Part shown: positions 34,701-47,700 of the stretch, one piece after another | Layout: each line of letters opens with the position of its first letter | How positions within the stretch are numbered: the stretch's first letter is position 1 | Assembly: GCA_030533445.1 (NCBI GenBank) | Contig: CM060068.1 | Span: 17,575,479 to 17,639,478 of the forward strand | Origin: Cyprinodon diabolis | Lineage: Eukaryota; Chordata; Actinopteri; Cyprinodontiformes; Cyprinodontidae | Length of the DNA: 64,000 nucleotides | Direction: 5' to 3' | Program-made: the position numbers and the translations under genes | Notes under the pieces: model-generated | What the model was told of the DNA's origin: nothing | Database searches by the model: none | Seen by the model: only the letters and a program-made list of their open reading frames with translations

Positions 34701-37700
34701 ACAAATACTGTCAAATGAAATGATCTTTAACACACCAAAGAGACTAAACAATATGTGCGATCATGCAGGTATCAAAGAGTATTGGAAAAGAAAAAGTGGA
34801 AAATATCACACCATGAGGTGGGTAAAAATTCAGTCATGAAACAGACAAGGATAAATTACTTCTCTTTTTATTCCCCAAGGTGAAAGAACGTCTTTCATTT
34901 TTCTCTCAAATAAACTGCATCACCTGATTGAGGTTGTGAGATTAGCTGGCAATAGAAAAAAAAAGGATCGAAGGGAGAAATGAAAAATAAAAGAAGGAGG
35001 GACGGAATTGAAAGAGACACAAAGCCAGACAGAGACAAAGCGTCCGTGTGCCATGTCCAAAAAAGGTGCTTGGTAGGCAGACTGAGGGTGCCAAGCCATG
35101 ACAAGAAACAGAAGCAAGAAGGCTGCAGACCGGACCAGGTGGGTGCAGCCTGACAGATGGAGCAGTGCGATTAGTCATTGCTTGGGAGGGAGACATCTGT
35201 CTGATAAATGAGAAGCAGAGTGCTGACTCTGCCTACGATGATATAGGGCTCAGTATGAAGCCTGGGAACAACAATGGCCAACACAGAGGTCCTAATTTTA
35301 ATTGATGAATAATATAATGAAGTCTTGCAATGCAGATAAAGAAAACATAAAAATAATCTTGGTTTAAAACTTCTCTTCAAAACTCTTCATCAGAAGGACT
35401 TTAAAATTCTAAATCAGAGCAATCACTTATTACGTCCTTCTCCTTCAGCCAAATCTTTAGCTTGAATTGTAACAGCAGCTACAGTAGGTAGTGCTTTTTA
35501 TAACATACTTTCAATGCTAATGTCATCTGTCCAAAGAGAAAAATTCTAAAACAAAAAAACATAGCATGTGCTTTTGCTCGACAACAGCAGCCTCGGTCTG
35601 TTCCATGCAGTAGATTTAACCCAGCCGCATACAAAGTAACACCCATTAGAGATTTGAATTCCCACTGCATATGTGGAGAAAGGCTGTTGTAAATGTAGGA
35701 ACAGCTGAACGATCACATGGCTTAGGAAAATCCTGTGCAAGAAAGATTGAGTTTTTGATTAATCCAGAATTCCACTGTTTGCCAACAGATTTTTCAGTGT
35801 TTATATCGAACATATTTTACAGGCAGCCTGCCAGAAGTCTGTTACTTACATTTTGTTACATTCTGAAGCTTGGCCAGCAGCTCCTAGGCCTTACATTAGA
35901 AAGCAATGGGGAACCATTCCAATCAAATACTAAAGCATAGAGTAGTTATTATCTGTCGACATATCTTGTCTAATGTTTTTTTAACTTTAAATGACATCTC
36001 CAGCGTTTAGGGCTAGGGAAAAATAATCAAGAAGATTCTGCAAGGATAGCTATGGTTTAAATTCCGATAACAGAGTAGAAAATTCTCTTATTCTCACTAT
36101 AATAACATTGCTTCTTTCCAATTCCAATTCTGTAACAGCATATTATATGGTCTACAAAAACTCTCTATCCCCCGATATCTATCTGTACCTATATCTATGT
36201 AAACTCCAACTTATTCCACTTGAGGTAGCTAGCAAAGGTTAGACCTATCCTTTGACGTCAGTATTTTGAAACAGTGGTCCATGCATTTGCAACCACTCGG
36301 CTGGGTTACTGTATTGCACTTTATAAGGGTATAAGTGATTCATGCATTTCCCAGGTTCAGAGGGTACAGAATGCTGCTGCACGTCTTTTAACAGGTACAA
36401 GCAAATTTGATCTTATTTCCCCCATTTTAGCCAATGTGCATTGGGTGCCAGTACATTTAAGGATTGATTTTAAAATCCTTTTATTTGCTTTTAAAGCTCA
36501 TAATGGTCTTGCCCTGCATTAAACATCACCACACACCTTCTTGATCCCTTAGACCAGCTGACCAGTAGTTACTGAGGGTGCAAAAGACAAAACACAAGCT
36601 CAGAGGGGACCCCGCTTTTTCTGTTTCAGCCCCTAAGCTGTGGAATGACCTTCCCTTGGCCATTAGACAGGACTCTTCACTTTCTGATTTTAAATATCTT
36701 CTTAAGACCCATTTCTTTTCCTTGGCTTTTAACACAGTCTGAGATGTTCACTGTTATTATTCTGTTATTGCTTTTTATTTTATTACTACTTTTATACACC
36801 CCTCTATTTATTGTTTTTATAATTTATTGTTTGAATTTCATGATTGTGTACAGCACTTTGGTCCTCTTGGGTGTAAAAAGTGCTTTATAAATAAATTTGG
36901 TATGGTATATACTGTATATACCATTTTTCCTTTTAAAACTACAAACCTCAAATAACGTCTCTCATAAAAACAACACCACACATTTACCCTGGACCTGCAC
37001 TGCCCTCATTGCAGAAGCAGTATCATGTTGTTGGGATGCTATTCTCCAGCAAAGACAAGGAATGTGACAGTAGGAAACGTCTGGGGCAAAGGTCAAACCA
37101 CAAGAAAAATGACCTAAAAAATATATATTTTAAAATGTTTTCCAAAAATACTTACCCAAAGAGCACAAGAAGAAGGCTGATGGCACCTAAATTTTGTCGA
37201 TCTGTAAAAGCTGGAATTTGGAAGGCAGCGATCACACAAATAGTCAGAGTCACTGGGATCAAATAGATGACCTGTAGGACCACAACAATGGTAACAATTA
37301 TATACAGACTTTATCTCCCATATGATTTTCGGTCATTTGATCACATGGTTTTGTGCTGCGTAATGTTTTGTTGTATGTTTTTTATTATAAGAAAATAATA
37401 CCATGTCATAGAAAAAGTTCACAGCCCAGTAGAAAGGCTCGCTGATGCCGGCAATGTGTTGGAGCCTCTTGGAGCCACTCCTGTGCTCACTAACTTCGTA
37501 GATAGCAAAGCTGGCTGTCGCAATTGAAAATCCTGTCAGTACACACATGGCCACCAATATCTGGAGCATTCCCTCGACTCTGTGGGGACAAAAGATTATT
37601 TAGAGGATGTGATTAAGTGTTAGTTATGCTCATGTTTCCTGAAGTATTATTAATCAGCAATATTCGCGGGGAAGAAGTTGTGCTCTAATTTGTTGCTTTT

Positions 37701-40700
37701 GGATTGCAGCGAAGACAAATGAAGCAATATACTTTAATGGGGCCAGATTTTTTTTTTTTTATTCTTTTTGAAATTCTGCGCCAAATGATCATTAACATCC
37801 CCTGCTGAGATCTGACTCATTTGGACTATTGAAGTGGCGAGCAATAAATGGAATCTCATTAATAAGTAAAAACTTTGTATGGAGGGATGAATGTGCCTCA
37901 CTTACAACAAGATAGCACCGAAAGGAAAAATAATTAGACGGTTTCATGTCTACTTCATGGTGGTAGAGGGCATTGTCCTGATATGACTCTCAAAATCTAG
38001 TTAAAGCCAGATTCGGTTTCTGATGGTCAAATTATTATATGCACGGTCATCATCTTTTCAATGTTTCTTACATCCACTGAATACTGCTGAATTCCTTTTA
38101 CTACTATGTTCTACTAGGGGTAAAACACCACAGATTAGACTGAATATCTTGAAGAAGGCGAAAGGGAGGGTGAGAATAAATCTGACAGACTGACCAGGCG
38201 AAGGCGAGGAAACAGCAGAGAGGGACATGTGGTGGGTGTTTTCAGGGGCAGCACTTACTACGGTAGAAAGCCAGGAGCGGCAGCTACTGAGCAGGCTTGT
38301 TATCAGTGCAGCCAAGATAACCTTACAATTTCTCACATGGGCACAGCTACAGCATGGCCAGAATCAAGACATTTGAAGGAATACATCTGCCATATCTTTA
38401 ACACAGTACAGGCCAAATCAATAAATCAGGCGAGGAAGCCAAGTATTACCCTAGAGTGAATAGATGAGCAAATGTGGTCCCTGCAATATGTCAGCAGACA
38501 GCAGCTCAGGCTTCAGGAGAAACTAGTGATAAGTAACAATGACCAGACCATTGAGAGGGTTTGCTAGAATGGAGTTACATAAAGGAGGAGTCCTTACAAA
38601 GCAATAAAGCCTCTCAAATTCCTTCTAAGAGTGATCAATCTTATCTTTGGAAGCAAGTGTTTTTGCATACAGACATCCAATCACCTCTTATTAGCTTTCA
38701 AAGAAAAATTATAATTATTTCTAATAAACTTATACTGGGAAGCTAGGAAGAATCAATCCACCTTAATGCCACCTTACAGATAAACATATCATAGTGGGAC
38801 TCTGATCAATAAAGCAAGCTAAAGAAATCCATCCAGAAAATCAAATATAGGTAAATGCTGCTGTCATGTTTATTAATCCTGGCTGACTTTACTGTCCGAT
38901 TTTGAAAAATAGAATGGCTTCAGAAAATCATTTCAGGTCATGCAGACAACAACTGTGTCATACTAATTTAAGAAGTTTTAGACTGATAGATGTACGGGAT
39001 TTGCTGAAAAACATTCAAAATCCCCTTTTCAGTTTTAAAAAGGTGTTTTAATGTAAAGTGAAACAAGGTGGGAAAACTCTAATGTTTTGCACAACACCAT
39101 GAGATGCATGCAATTTAATCAGGGGGCAAACAATTGAGAGTGTAAAACCTAGAGTAGATAAAAAAGAACCACAATGTTCTGTTTAGCTTTCAACCATTAC
39201 TATGGAACTTACTTAATTGCATAACTGTCAGCCTTCTGTAAATCTCAGAGTATGGTAATAATCTGCATTATTTTAAGATTACACAAAGATTGTGGTTTTA
39301 GTAATATCAGCAATGCTCAGTTTTGGAATATGTAAGATGCAGTTTAAAATGTGAACTTTGGTAGTTATTAGCATAATAGCACAACTGTTTTGCACAAACT
39401 GCTCCTGCAAAAAGTGAACCATGTTCTTCCTATATTACAAAAACACATTCAAAGTGGGAAGATAGAAGCATATTTTAAATGGTTGCCTTAAAGCATCTTA
39501 TGGTCCTTAAACAGAAATCCTCCACAGGTCTTAGCAGATTTTAAGTCTGCAGAAAAATGTTTAATTGATGCATCAGTGGCTAATATAAGTCGGTGTCATT
39601 TTCTGTTTCTACTTTTGTGTGTAAAATGCTTAGCTTAGTTCTTACATCGTGTCTTCATCATCCATTCGGCCAAAGTAGGGGTGGCTGGAGACTGAAATTG
39701 CTGTAATAGAAAAAACAAGGTATTTTATTATGAGTGGCAAAATAAAGAGAAAGAAAAAAAAAGCATATAGGCTGATTTTTCTTTCTTTTTTTCCAGCATA
39801 GAATCAAATGAGCAATGATATTCTTTTAGCCTGGGACACAGTCAATTGCAAAATACACAACAAGATGATTTGATTTGCTGGTGCACACACAGGGAGAATT
39901 GAATTTACTGTGTCATTTTCCTGCAAAATTCTAGATGCTCACTGACACAAACAGCTCCTACTGATGTTTCTGTTTACATTTCTTGAGACTGGAAGAGCAT
40001 GTGTCTACCTGAAGTATATTAGCCACAGAACTGTATGGAGGATCAGTACATTCCTTAAAAGGAGCAAAAACTGAAAGAATGGAGCCTTTTTTTTTTTACT
40101 AAATCAAATTAATAACACAAAATGCAGATTGTGCTTGGTCATGTTTGTATAATTCCTTTTAGCTACTGGAACACCCTTTTCTTATTGTGCAATATATGCT
40201 AGATTAATCATGAAGAAATAAAGTTTGTCATGAAAATACACAGTCTGTCTTTGTATTAAATGCAGCATGGTGTGTGTACCTTCAAATTAAATTTGTACAA
40301 TTTCCAGGCAATGTTACTTCTCTCTTATATAAAAATGACTCTCCCAAATGTAAAAGCATGTCAAAGAAGCTGAATCATCCAAAATATAGGTTGACACTTT
40401 AAGCATGTGGCATGCTCTGGTGAGTGACTCTGGTTGCCTTGACAATAGATGATGTTTTTTTTTTTTTTAATCAACTTCCATAGCACTATATAATACATAT
40501 TACAGATATGTTAAGTCTGAAAAAAAGATTTATTTTTCTTTTGTGAAACGTAAAATCCTGTCACATCTACTTGATGCTGCTTGTAAACAATATCCTAAAT
40601 ATATTTAATGAATAATCCAAGTTTGCCATGAAATTATCAATAAATTGGTCTTTAAGTCATACCATATACATACAGCCTGCAAGTGATAAATGATTATAGG

Positions 40701-41737
40701 CTGAATAAAGCAGAAAATGAGTCAGAGCTCAATGCTGCTGGTGACTCTTCAAGCACTTGGCATGCTGAGGTAGACAAACCATCAGTGAAAGAAAAATGTA
40801 TTCTGTATTTATCTACATGATTTAACATCAGATAAACTTGTCTTACTATCAGGCTATTGCTCTGATATTTGCGGTGCACTTCCATAACTGTGATGGCACT
40901 GCTATCTATTGTTTGTGTGATATTTATGATTAGGTTGTGGGACTAAGGCTACCAAACCTTTTAGCACATCTGAAACAAAACTTTGACATTCTGTCTTAGA
41001 GAGAGAACAAAATACCTATGCCATGCATTCAAGCTAAAAAGAGGGTGATATTCCAGCATCCATTTAATAGGGTGGCATTTTATTTGTCTGGAAATATATC
41101 CCTATTTCCCATTTTGCCAAGCTAACTGCTAAATGTTCTAATTTTTAAGAATTTTTACAATCTAAATGGAAAGTGTTTTAAATGATTAAAGATTGCAATT
41201 AGCATTATACAATTATAAATAATAGACAATGCTTTTTTATTTCATAACTTTAGGTTTGACTTATTATACAGCTGATGAAATGAATTTATTTCTCAAGGGG
41301 TTGCTAGAGAAAGTTTCCTAATACAAAATGTGCTACCAGTGGTTTTGATTAAAATCTAGTCTTGACAGTAGAGAATGATGATCAAAAGTGTTATAGCACA
41401 TCTGCAATAGTGGGTGGATATGGTCAGAAATCCTGCGAGATGGGGATGAAAAAACTGTTTGATGCAGACATCTAAAGGCTCCCAGCCTACTGCTTTGCAC
41501 TGTGATGCACAATTCGAGGGTGAGTGCATCAGTTTTGACAGATAAACTGGTCACCTTGAAAAGTAATCTCCCTAAATCCACACCCTTGCCAGCCTCCCTC
41601 ATTAACAGGAACATTTAGATGGTTAGACGTTATCCTGGAGCAGTCCAATCATTTACAGGGGAATTAAAATGCATGTGTCCGTTTCTCTGTTCATGCAAGT
41701 GCCTGTGTTTATATATGCTGTTTTTATTATTCAAATA

Positions 41738-41771
<34 letters not shown>

Positions 41772-44700
41772 TGTCCTCCTGCTCAAAGGCAGATGGTTGG
41801 GGTGCTTCTCAGGGCTGAAACGAAACAAAAAAAAAAAAAAAAACGTGGGCTCTCTTTAGCATAGCTCCCCAGTGAGTGACACTAATTAGTATGCACCACG
41901 CATCATAATGTTAGAGTAAGGACACACAGCACCCCCTGGCTTTAATCTAGCAAAAATGAACCATGAGTAAACAAGCAGTTTGCAGCTGTCTTTATTTAGA
42001 AGACTAAATGTGCAGACTGTATGTACCTGGCAATGCTGATATGATGATATAACTCCTTTTTTTTCCCTCTCTCATTTCTTTTTCAACTGATCTTTAGGTT
42101 GTGGAATAACAAAGACTGATGGTTTGATTAAATGAGTACTTAAGGATCACATTTAAGCAAAGCTTCAACAAGTGGGAATACTAATACACAATCTGTTCTG
42201 TTCTTACCTGAAAATGTCCCTAAGACAATTTGTTAAATCTTACTCACCATATTTCTGTGGATCTTTGTCTGCTGGAATATTGGAACGCAGGATCAAATTG
42301 TTGAGGCTGTTTAAGTATGCCGGCATTGTGTGGTGCCCCTCAGGGTTGAACCAGACCTATGATCATGAAGTCAAACATTAAAAAAAATACCCACATCATG
42401 CAGGTAAAACTAGTGTGAGAATTCTGAGAACTAGTTTGAGAAAACGTGAGATTCACAGAGCTTCAGACATTATTGTGGGGAAACATTTGCATGCTAAAAG
42501 ATCACACAAATGTCGCAGTTAAACTGTATTTATGATAACGGTAATGATTTAACAGTCCGGCTCAGTCTGAGAGCATTAATCTTGCAGTAGAGTGTAATTA
42601 GGATGTCTCAAATTAGCTTTTAAAAACCCATCAGGATGGCAGTTAAAATGATAAGGAGACACACAGTGGGAAACTAAAAAAAAAAAAAAAAGAAGTCACC
42701 TTAGACAGTGTGCGGTTGTTGGGAACAGTCTTAAGGTCCATTCGTAAGTCAGGTGGGAGTGGCATGCCAAAAGCAAAACCGCCATACCTGAAAAATCAGA
42801 GTGGACACATCGATCAAAACAAGCAGCTCTGGCTCCTGGTGAGAAATAAAATGTGACATGCACTCTGTTTTTCAGTCGTTTCTTTTCTTGCCCTCACAGC
42901 AAATATCCAACACAGAAGTGAAACCTGTTTTGAGGCGAGACCCCAAACAATGAAGATTTAGAGTCATCCAAAGCGTTAAAAGCTAGTTTATCTCAACCTG
43001 AGCCAGAATGAAAAGAGACATTTAAGGGAGGCACTTGAAGTGCTGTCTCACTGTTTCTTGGTGTAACGTGATGCATTTTACATGGGACTGAGTTCAATGA
43101 AAGAAAGTGTGCTTTGTAAAACAATGTACTTTTTTTTTTACATCTATGAAGCATGTGTGGTATACTACCATTTTGTATGTATATTTTTTTGTTTTTGCTG
43201 AAAAAAGGGTTTTAAATGTATCTCTGCATAAGAGCTGAGAATGTTACTCTGACTGTGAAATAATTATTAACAGGTTTCTGCAGCACTTGATGGCATACAG
43301 AGGAAAAGGAATCATTTGAATCAGGTGTTCTGGAACTGAGGTGCATTTAAAGCATAGAGGGAAGGGGTCCCTGAGGGCCCAGGTTGGGAACCACTGGTGT
43401 TGAACAAGATTAAAAATAACTGTTTTGCAGTTAAACGAATGTTTTGTAAATGATAACAGATAAAAACCTAGCAATGCCATCTACGTACGGCATTGGAATA
43501 CATGGCAGTTATCCATCTGTGGGAGCATTCTTAAAGACTTATTAATATATTTCTAGAAAAAAGTAACAATAGACTAAGCCATCATTTACCTGTTCCTGAT
43601 GAAGTCATTAGCTGTAGCCACCAGGTAGTTCTCCACATTAAAGCCAGTCAGATTATAGACAATCTGAGACGAGGGGGCCTTCTTGTAGGGAGGCTGAGAG
43701 TTGTTCTTATTGCATATCTGTGGCATACAAAAGACAAAAAAGCTTGACAATTGCCCCCCTTTTACAGTGATTAAAGGGGACTGGAGGGGACAAGCGAGAA
43801 CACAAAAACTCAATCACTCGCACACATACTGTTCTTGTTGACCCAGTCTCACCTGTTCCTGTTGGTTGCATTTACACACACTAAATGGTTTGGAGATGTT
43901 CCCCCTGGAGCTCCAGTTGTTTGTGCTCCTTGTGCAGACCCTTTAAAATAAAAATAAAAATGTTTGAATTGTGATAGGAAAGCTTGGCATGTGTTTTATC
44001 ATCATGCTAAAATTCTGATTCTTATAAAAAGGAAGACAAGAAATCAGATCAAAGAAAGCTGATCCTCTGTGTTTGTTGGCACCATACTAAAAAGCTGTAT
44101 GCTTTCATTGAGAGAAAGGTCAATCCTGCAATGAGTCGTGAAGTAGCTACGTGAGCTTGGGTGGTTTTGTTGAAACTAAAAGTTAAATTTATTCTCTGAT
44201 CACAGCTTTCCAAGCTGTTTAGTATGTGTTATGTGATATTGTGTGAAACATGTGTTTGTGTGGGTTCATGCTCAACTCCCACACAGTTTTCTTTCCACCA
44301 AGTGCTGTTAAGGGACACCATGCACAAATAAAACAACAGATTGCAGAAATACATGCCCAATAACGGTTAATAATATTTTTTTTTTTTTACAAATTTACTT
44401 CTTCACAATTCTTTGCAAGAATCAATGATTTCTTTTACAGCAGCATAAATATGTGAGCAAACATGAGGACTGTTTTATGATCTTGCTCTTCTTTTTATGT
44501 TTTCTCTTAATGATTTTTTTTAAGGGTGGCATGGTGGGGGGGTTTAAAATTCCCCAGGGTTCTGCTTCATGAGTGCCAACATTGATTTGAGGGCCTGCCA
44601 TGGGAAAATATCCCCTATAAACACGAGGTGTTTATGGAATACAGATGATGCTGTCACATCGCAGAGACCTGCTGCAGGCTTTCAGCCTCATTCCTCAAAC

Positions 44701-47700
44701 TGGGGAGCAGGGAAATGAAGAGGAGAGACAGAGAGAGAGAGAGACCAGAGAGAATAAAAAATAAAAGACTGAAAAGAGGCTGTCCAGTAAAATGGAATAA
44801 AGAGAGAACCAGGAGGCACAAAAAGAATAACAATCATTGAAAAAAAGTGTGAAGACAGTTAGCAAAATAAGAGTGTTTTTTAGCAAATGGGAACAGCTGG
44901 AAGCATAATTACATACTGGTTATCAGAGTTGTCGAGGCAGGCATTATCGATCCCTGGGAATGACATCATGGTGTCCACCAGATGGCTTGATCTGGGATTC
45001 TGGTTACTGTGGAGTCAGACAACATTCAGCTTCGACTTAAAGGAACAAAGAACTTTTCAAGACAAGATTTCTTGTTTTATATAGCACATTTCAGTGGCAA
45101 GAAAATTCAAGTGATGTACACGAAAAAAAAGAAATAACACGGAAAACACAAAGAGAAAATTACATTGCAGCTGCATGGAGGTAAATTGATGAGGTAATTG
45201 ATGACTATGCATAATTCAAGTAAAAATGAATGATTAAAATGATAGGATAAACATTAATAAATGAATTATGAAATAATTTAGAACAAAATGAAAGTTGGAT
45301 TACAGACTTACAAACTAATAATGCCTAGATAACTTTCTATTGCCACTCTAAACAAATATGGTTTTATTGTTTCAAAGCAACTGAGGTTTTACATTTATCT
45401 GGTAGTTTATCCCATATAAGTGGAGAAAATTAACTAAACGCTGCTTCTCTATATGTGGTTCTGCTATTAGGTACATTTGAGCCAGAAGACCTGAGAGGTC
45501 TGGCTTATTAATACACTAACAGCACGTCTGTAATGCATTTTTAACCTAAGCTGGTCAGTGGTTTATACACCAACAGAAGTATTTTAGAGTCTATTCTCTG
45601 AAAGTGGTGGATCCAGTGTAAACTGGGGTGATGTGCTTAATTTTCTTAGTTTTAGTGAGGACACAGGCAGCAGCATTCTGGATCAACTGCAGCCATCTGA
45701 TCTAAATTTTAGGAAGATCCGTGAACACACCGTTGCAGTAATCGATTATACTAAAGATGAATACATCAGTTAATTCTCAGGGTCCAGCTGAGATATTAGT
45801 CCTTTCATCCTGGAGATGTTTTTTAGGTGACAGAAGCCTTATTTTGTTTGAAGGTCCAGGTCTGATTCCATCACTACACCCAGACATTGAATCTGATTGG
45901 TGGTTTCCAGCTGAATTAAATTAAGCTGTCTAATGAATTTTGAACACTCTTCGCTTGGTCCAAACAAATATTATTTCAGTTTTGTATTGATTCAGCTGAA
46001 GATCTATCAAAATCATCCCCTGATTGATTTCTTCTATGCTTTTACACAGAGCGGAAATGGGTCACGTAAGTTGGAGTGAGAGAGAAAGTCAGCCTGAGTT
46101 GTTTTCCTGAGATTTCTTAGCAGAAGGCCAACATAAAACCTATAATCAAATCGTGCGAAAGACATGTCCACACAATCAGTGGTTGAACAACATAAACGCA
46201 TGAAAGGCAGAGATGAAAGGAAACAGGAGTAGTTTGATTTGACACTTTAGGTTTTTGCTTTGTGTAAGCCAACCCTTCCTATTTAACTCAGCCGCATATA
46301 TAAACCATTACATAATAATAACCCATTGCTGATACATCAAATACAGGGAAATGAGAATAAAGTAAAATCTTTTCACGAGGAGCCTAAACAGCATCTAACC
46401 TACATTTGTGCCCCTACCCTTATTATTCCTGTTATATGTAATCAAATGTCAAATTATTGGTCTAATTTGTGTGTCAAGCTAAAGAGGTGTGGGAGGAGTG
46501 TCCACTCCAATTCTGATATGGATTCACACTTCAGCATCTTCTCCCCTGCTTCATGTCCTCTTGATCAAACAACAGAACATGTTGAGAATGAAGCAATCTC
46601 ACAATCTACTGACACTCTTCATCTCTCCCCCTTTGATCAAGCATCACAGCCCTCTGCCTCTCCATGATCTCAAACCTTTGCATTCTTAGCTGGCACCTTG
46701 TACTTTAAGTCCATCTGCCCTTCAACAAACTACCACTTCAAACTGATTTTACAAGAGCTGCATGCAAATGAGGCAGAAGCGCACTGATTAAATCAGGCAA
46801 TAGTAGAAAGTTTGGCTTTTCTGTTTTAAAGGTTACTGAGGTTGTTTCCTGTAAAATTTCAGTTGTGTTGCTTCTTTTAGGTTATTTCCTATATCCAACA
46901 TCAAAAAAGTCCAGATAAGACTCCGACTGAAATGGTGCTGATAAGGACTTTAAATTCCCCTGACCAAAAATGCCTGTGATCAGATCACATGCTTTTAGGT
47001 TCCAACTGAGAGGACTGATTGCAGCAGTGCTACCATTCGTCTGGAGCCGTGATTAGCTTGATTTACTTCTTTGATTTCAATTTCTGGTGTGGCCTGTAAT
47101 TTCTCTGGCAAACAGCTCTAACCTGAAGAAAGAGTAGCTCGGCCCGATGTTGTAGAGAGCAGGGCTCAGTTCCATCTCAGGGTAATGCTGCAAGTCGCTC
47201 TTGATGGAGCCCAGGGCCATAGCAACTGTTACAAAGAGAACAGGAAGCAGGATCTGGGCGATCAGACCCTTCCAGTCTCTCCGGCTGTGATGGAACCTCT
47301 TTATCAACATGGCTGTTAGCTGCTGCCATGCCAGGGCCATGCCTGACAGAGTGGATGAACTGGTAAGCTCTGAAACACAGAAGACATCAACAAAATATTT
47401 AAATTAGATAAGCATTTTGCTTCAGTATATTTTGATAAGGTAGGAGAAAATAATTTCAGAATAATAATTATTACCCTATTAAAAGAATATTGCAGTGTCT
47501 AAAATGATTAACCTGTTATGACATAGAACACCATAAATGTGTGTATTTAAAGTGGTTAGCATTTTTAAAAACAAATAATTAGGTGAAAACTTGAGGTTAA
47601 TCAGATAACCACCCTTCATTCTGTCTGTTCCTTGACAAATCCCCCTGCGTTATCTAACCTCAGTATAAATACAGCTGTTAGGATTCTTTATGGTAAAATG

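Larger units (their letters stand above)
37580..42247. other. abca12 introns around exon 28
   Basis: Apart from the 55-bp exon at 39,646-39,700, this 4.6-kb stretch shows no coding exon or recognised repeat except the (GT)n run listed separately. Phase continuity from exon 27 to 28 to 29 leaves no need for further exons. Confidence 0.5.

Noticed and set aside
46326..46667. 113-codon plus-strand ORF
   Set aside because: No recognisable domain, no splice context, and it lies in an abca12 intron; chance ORF.
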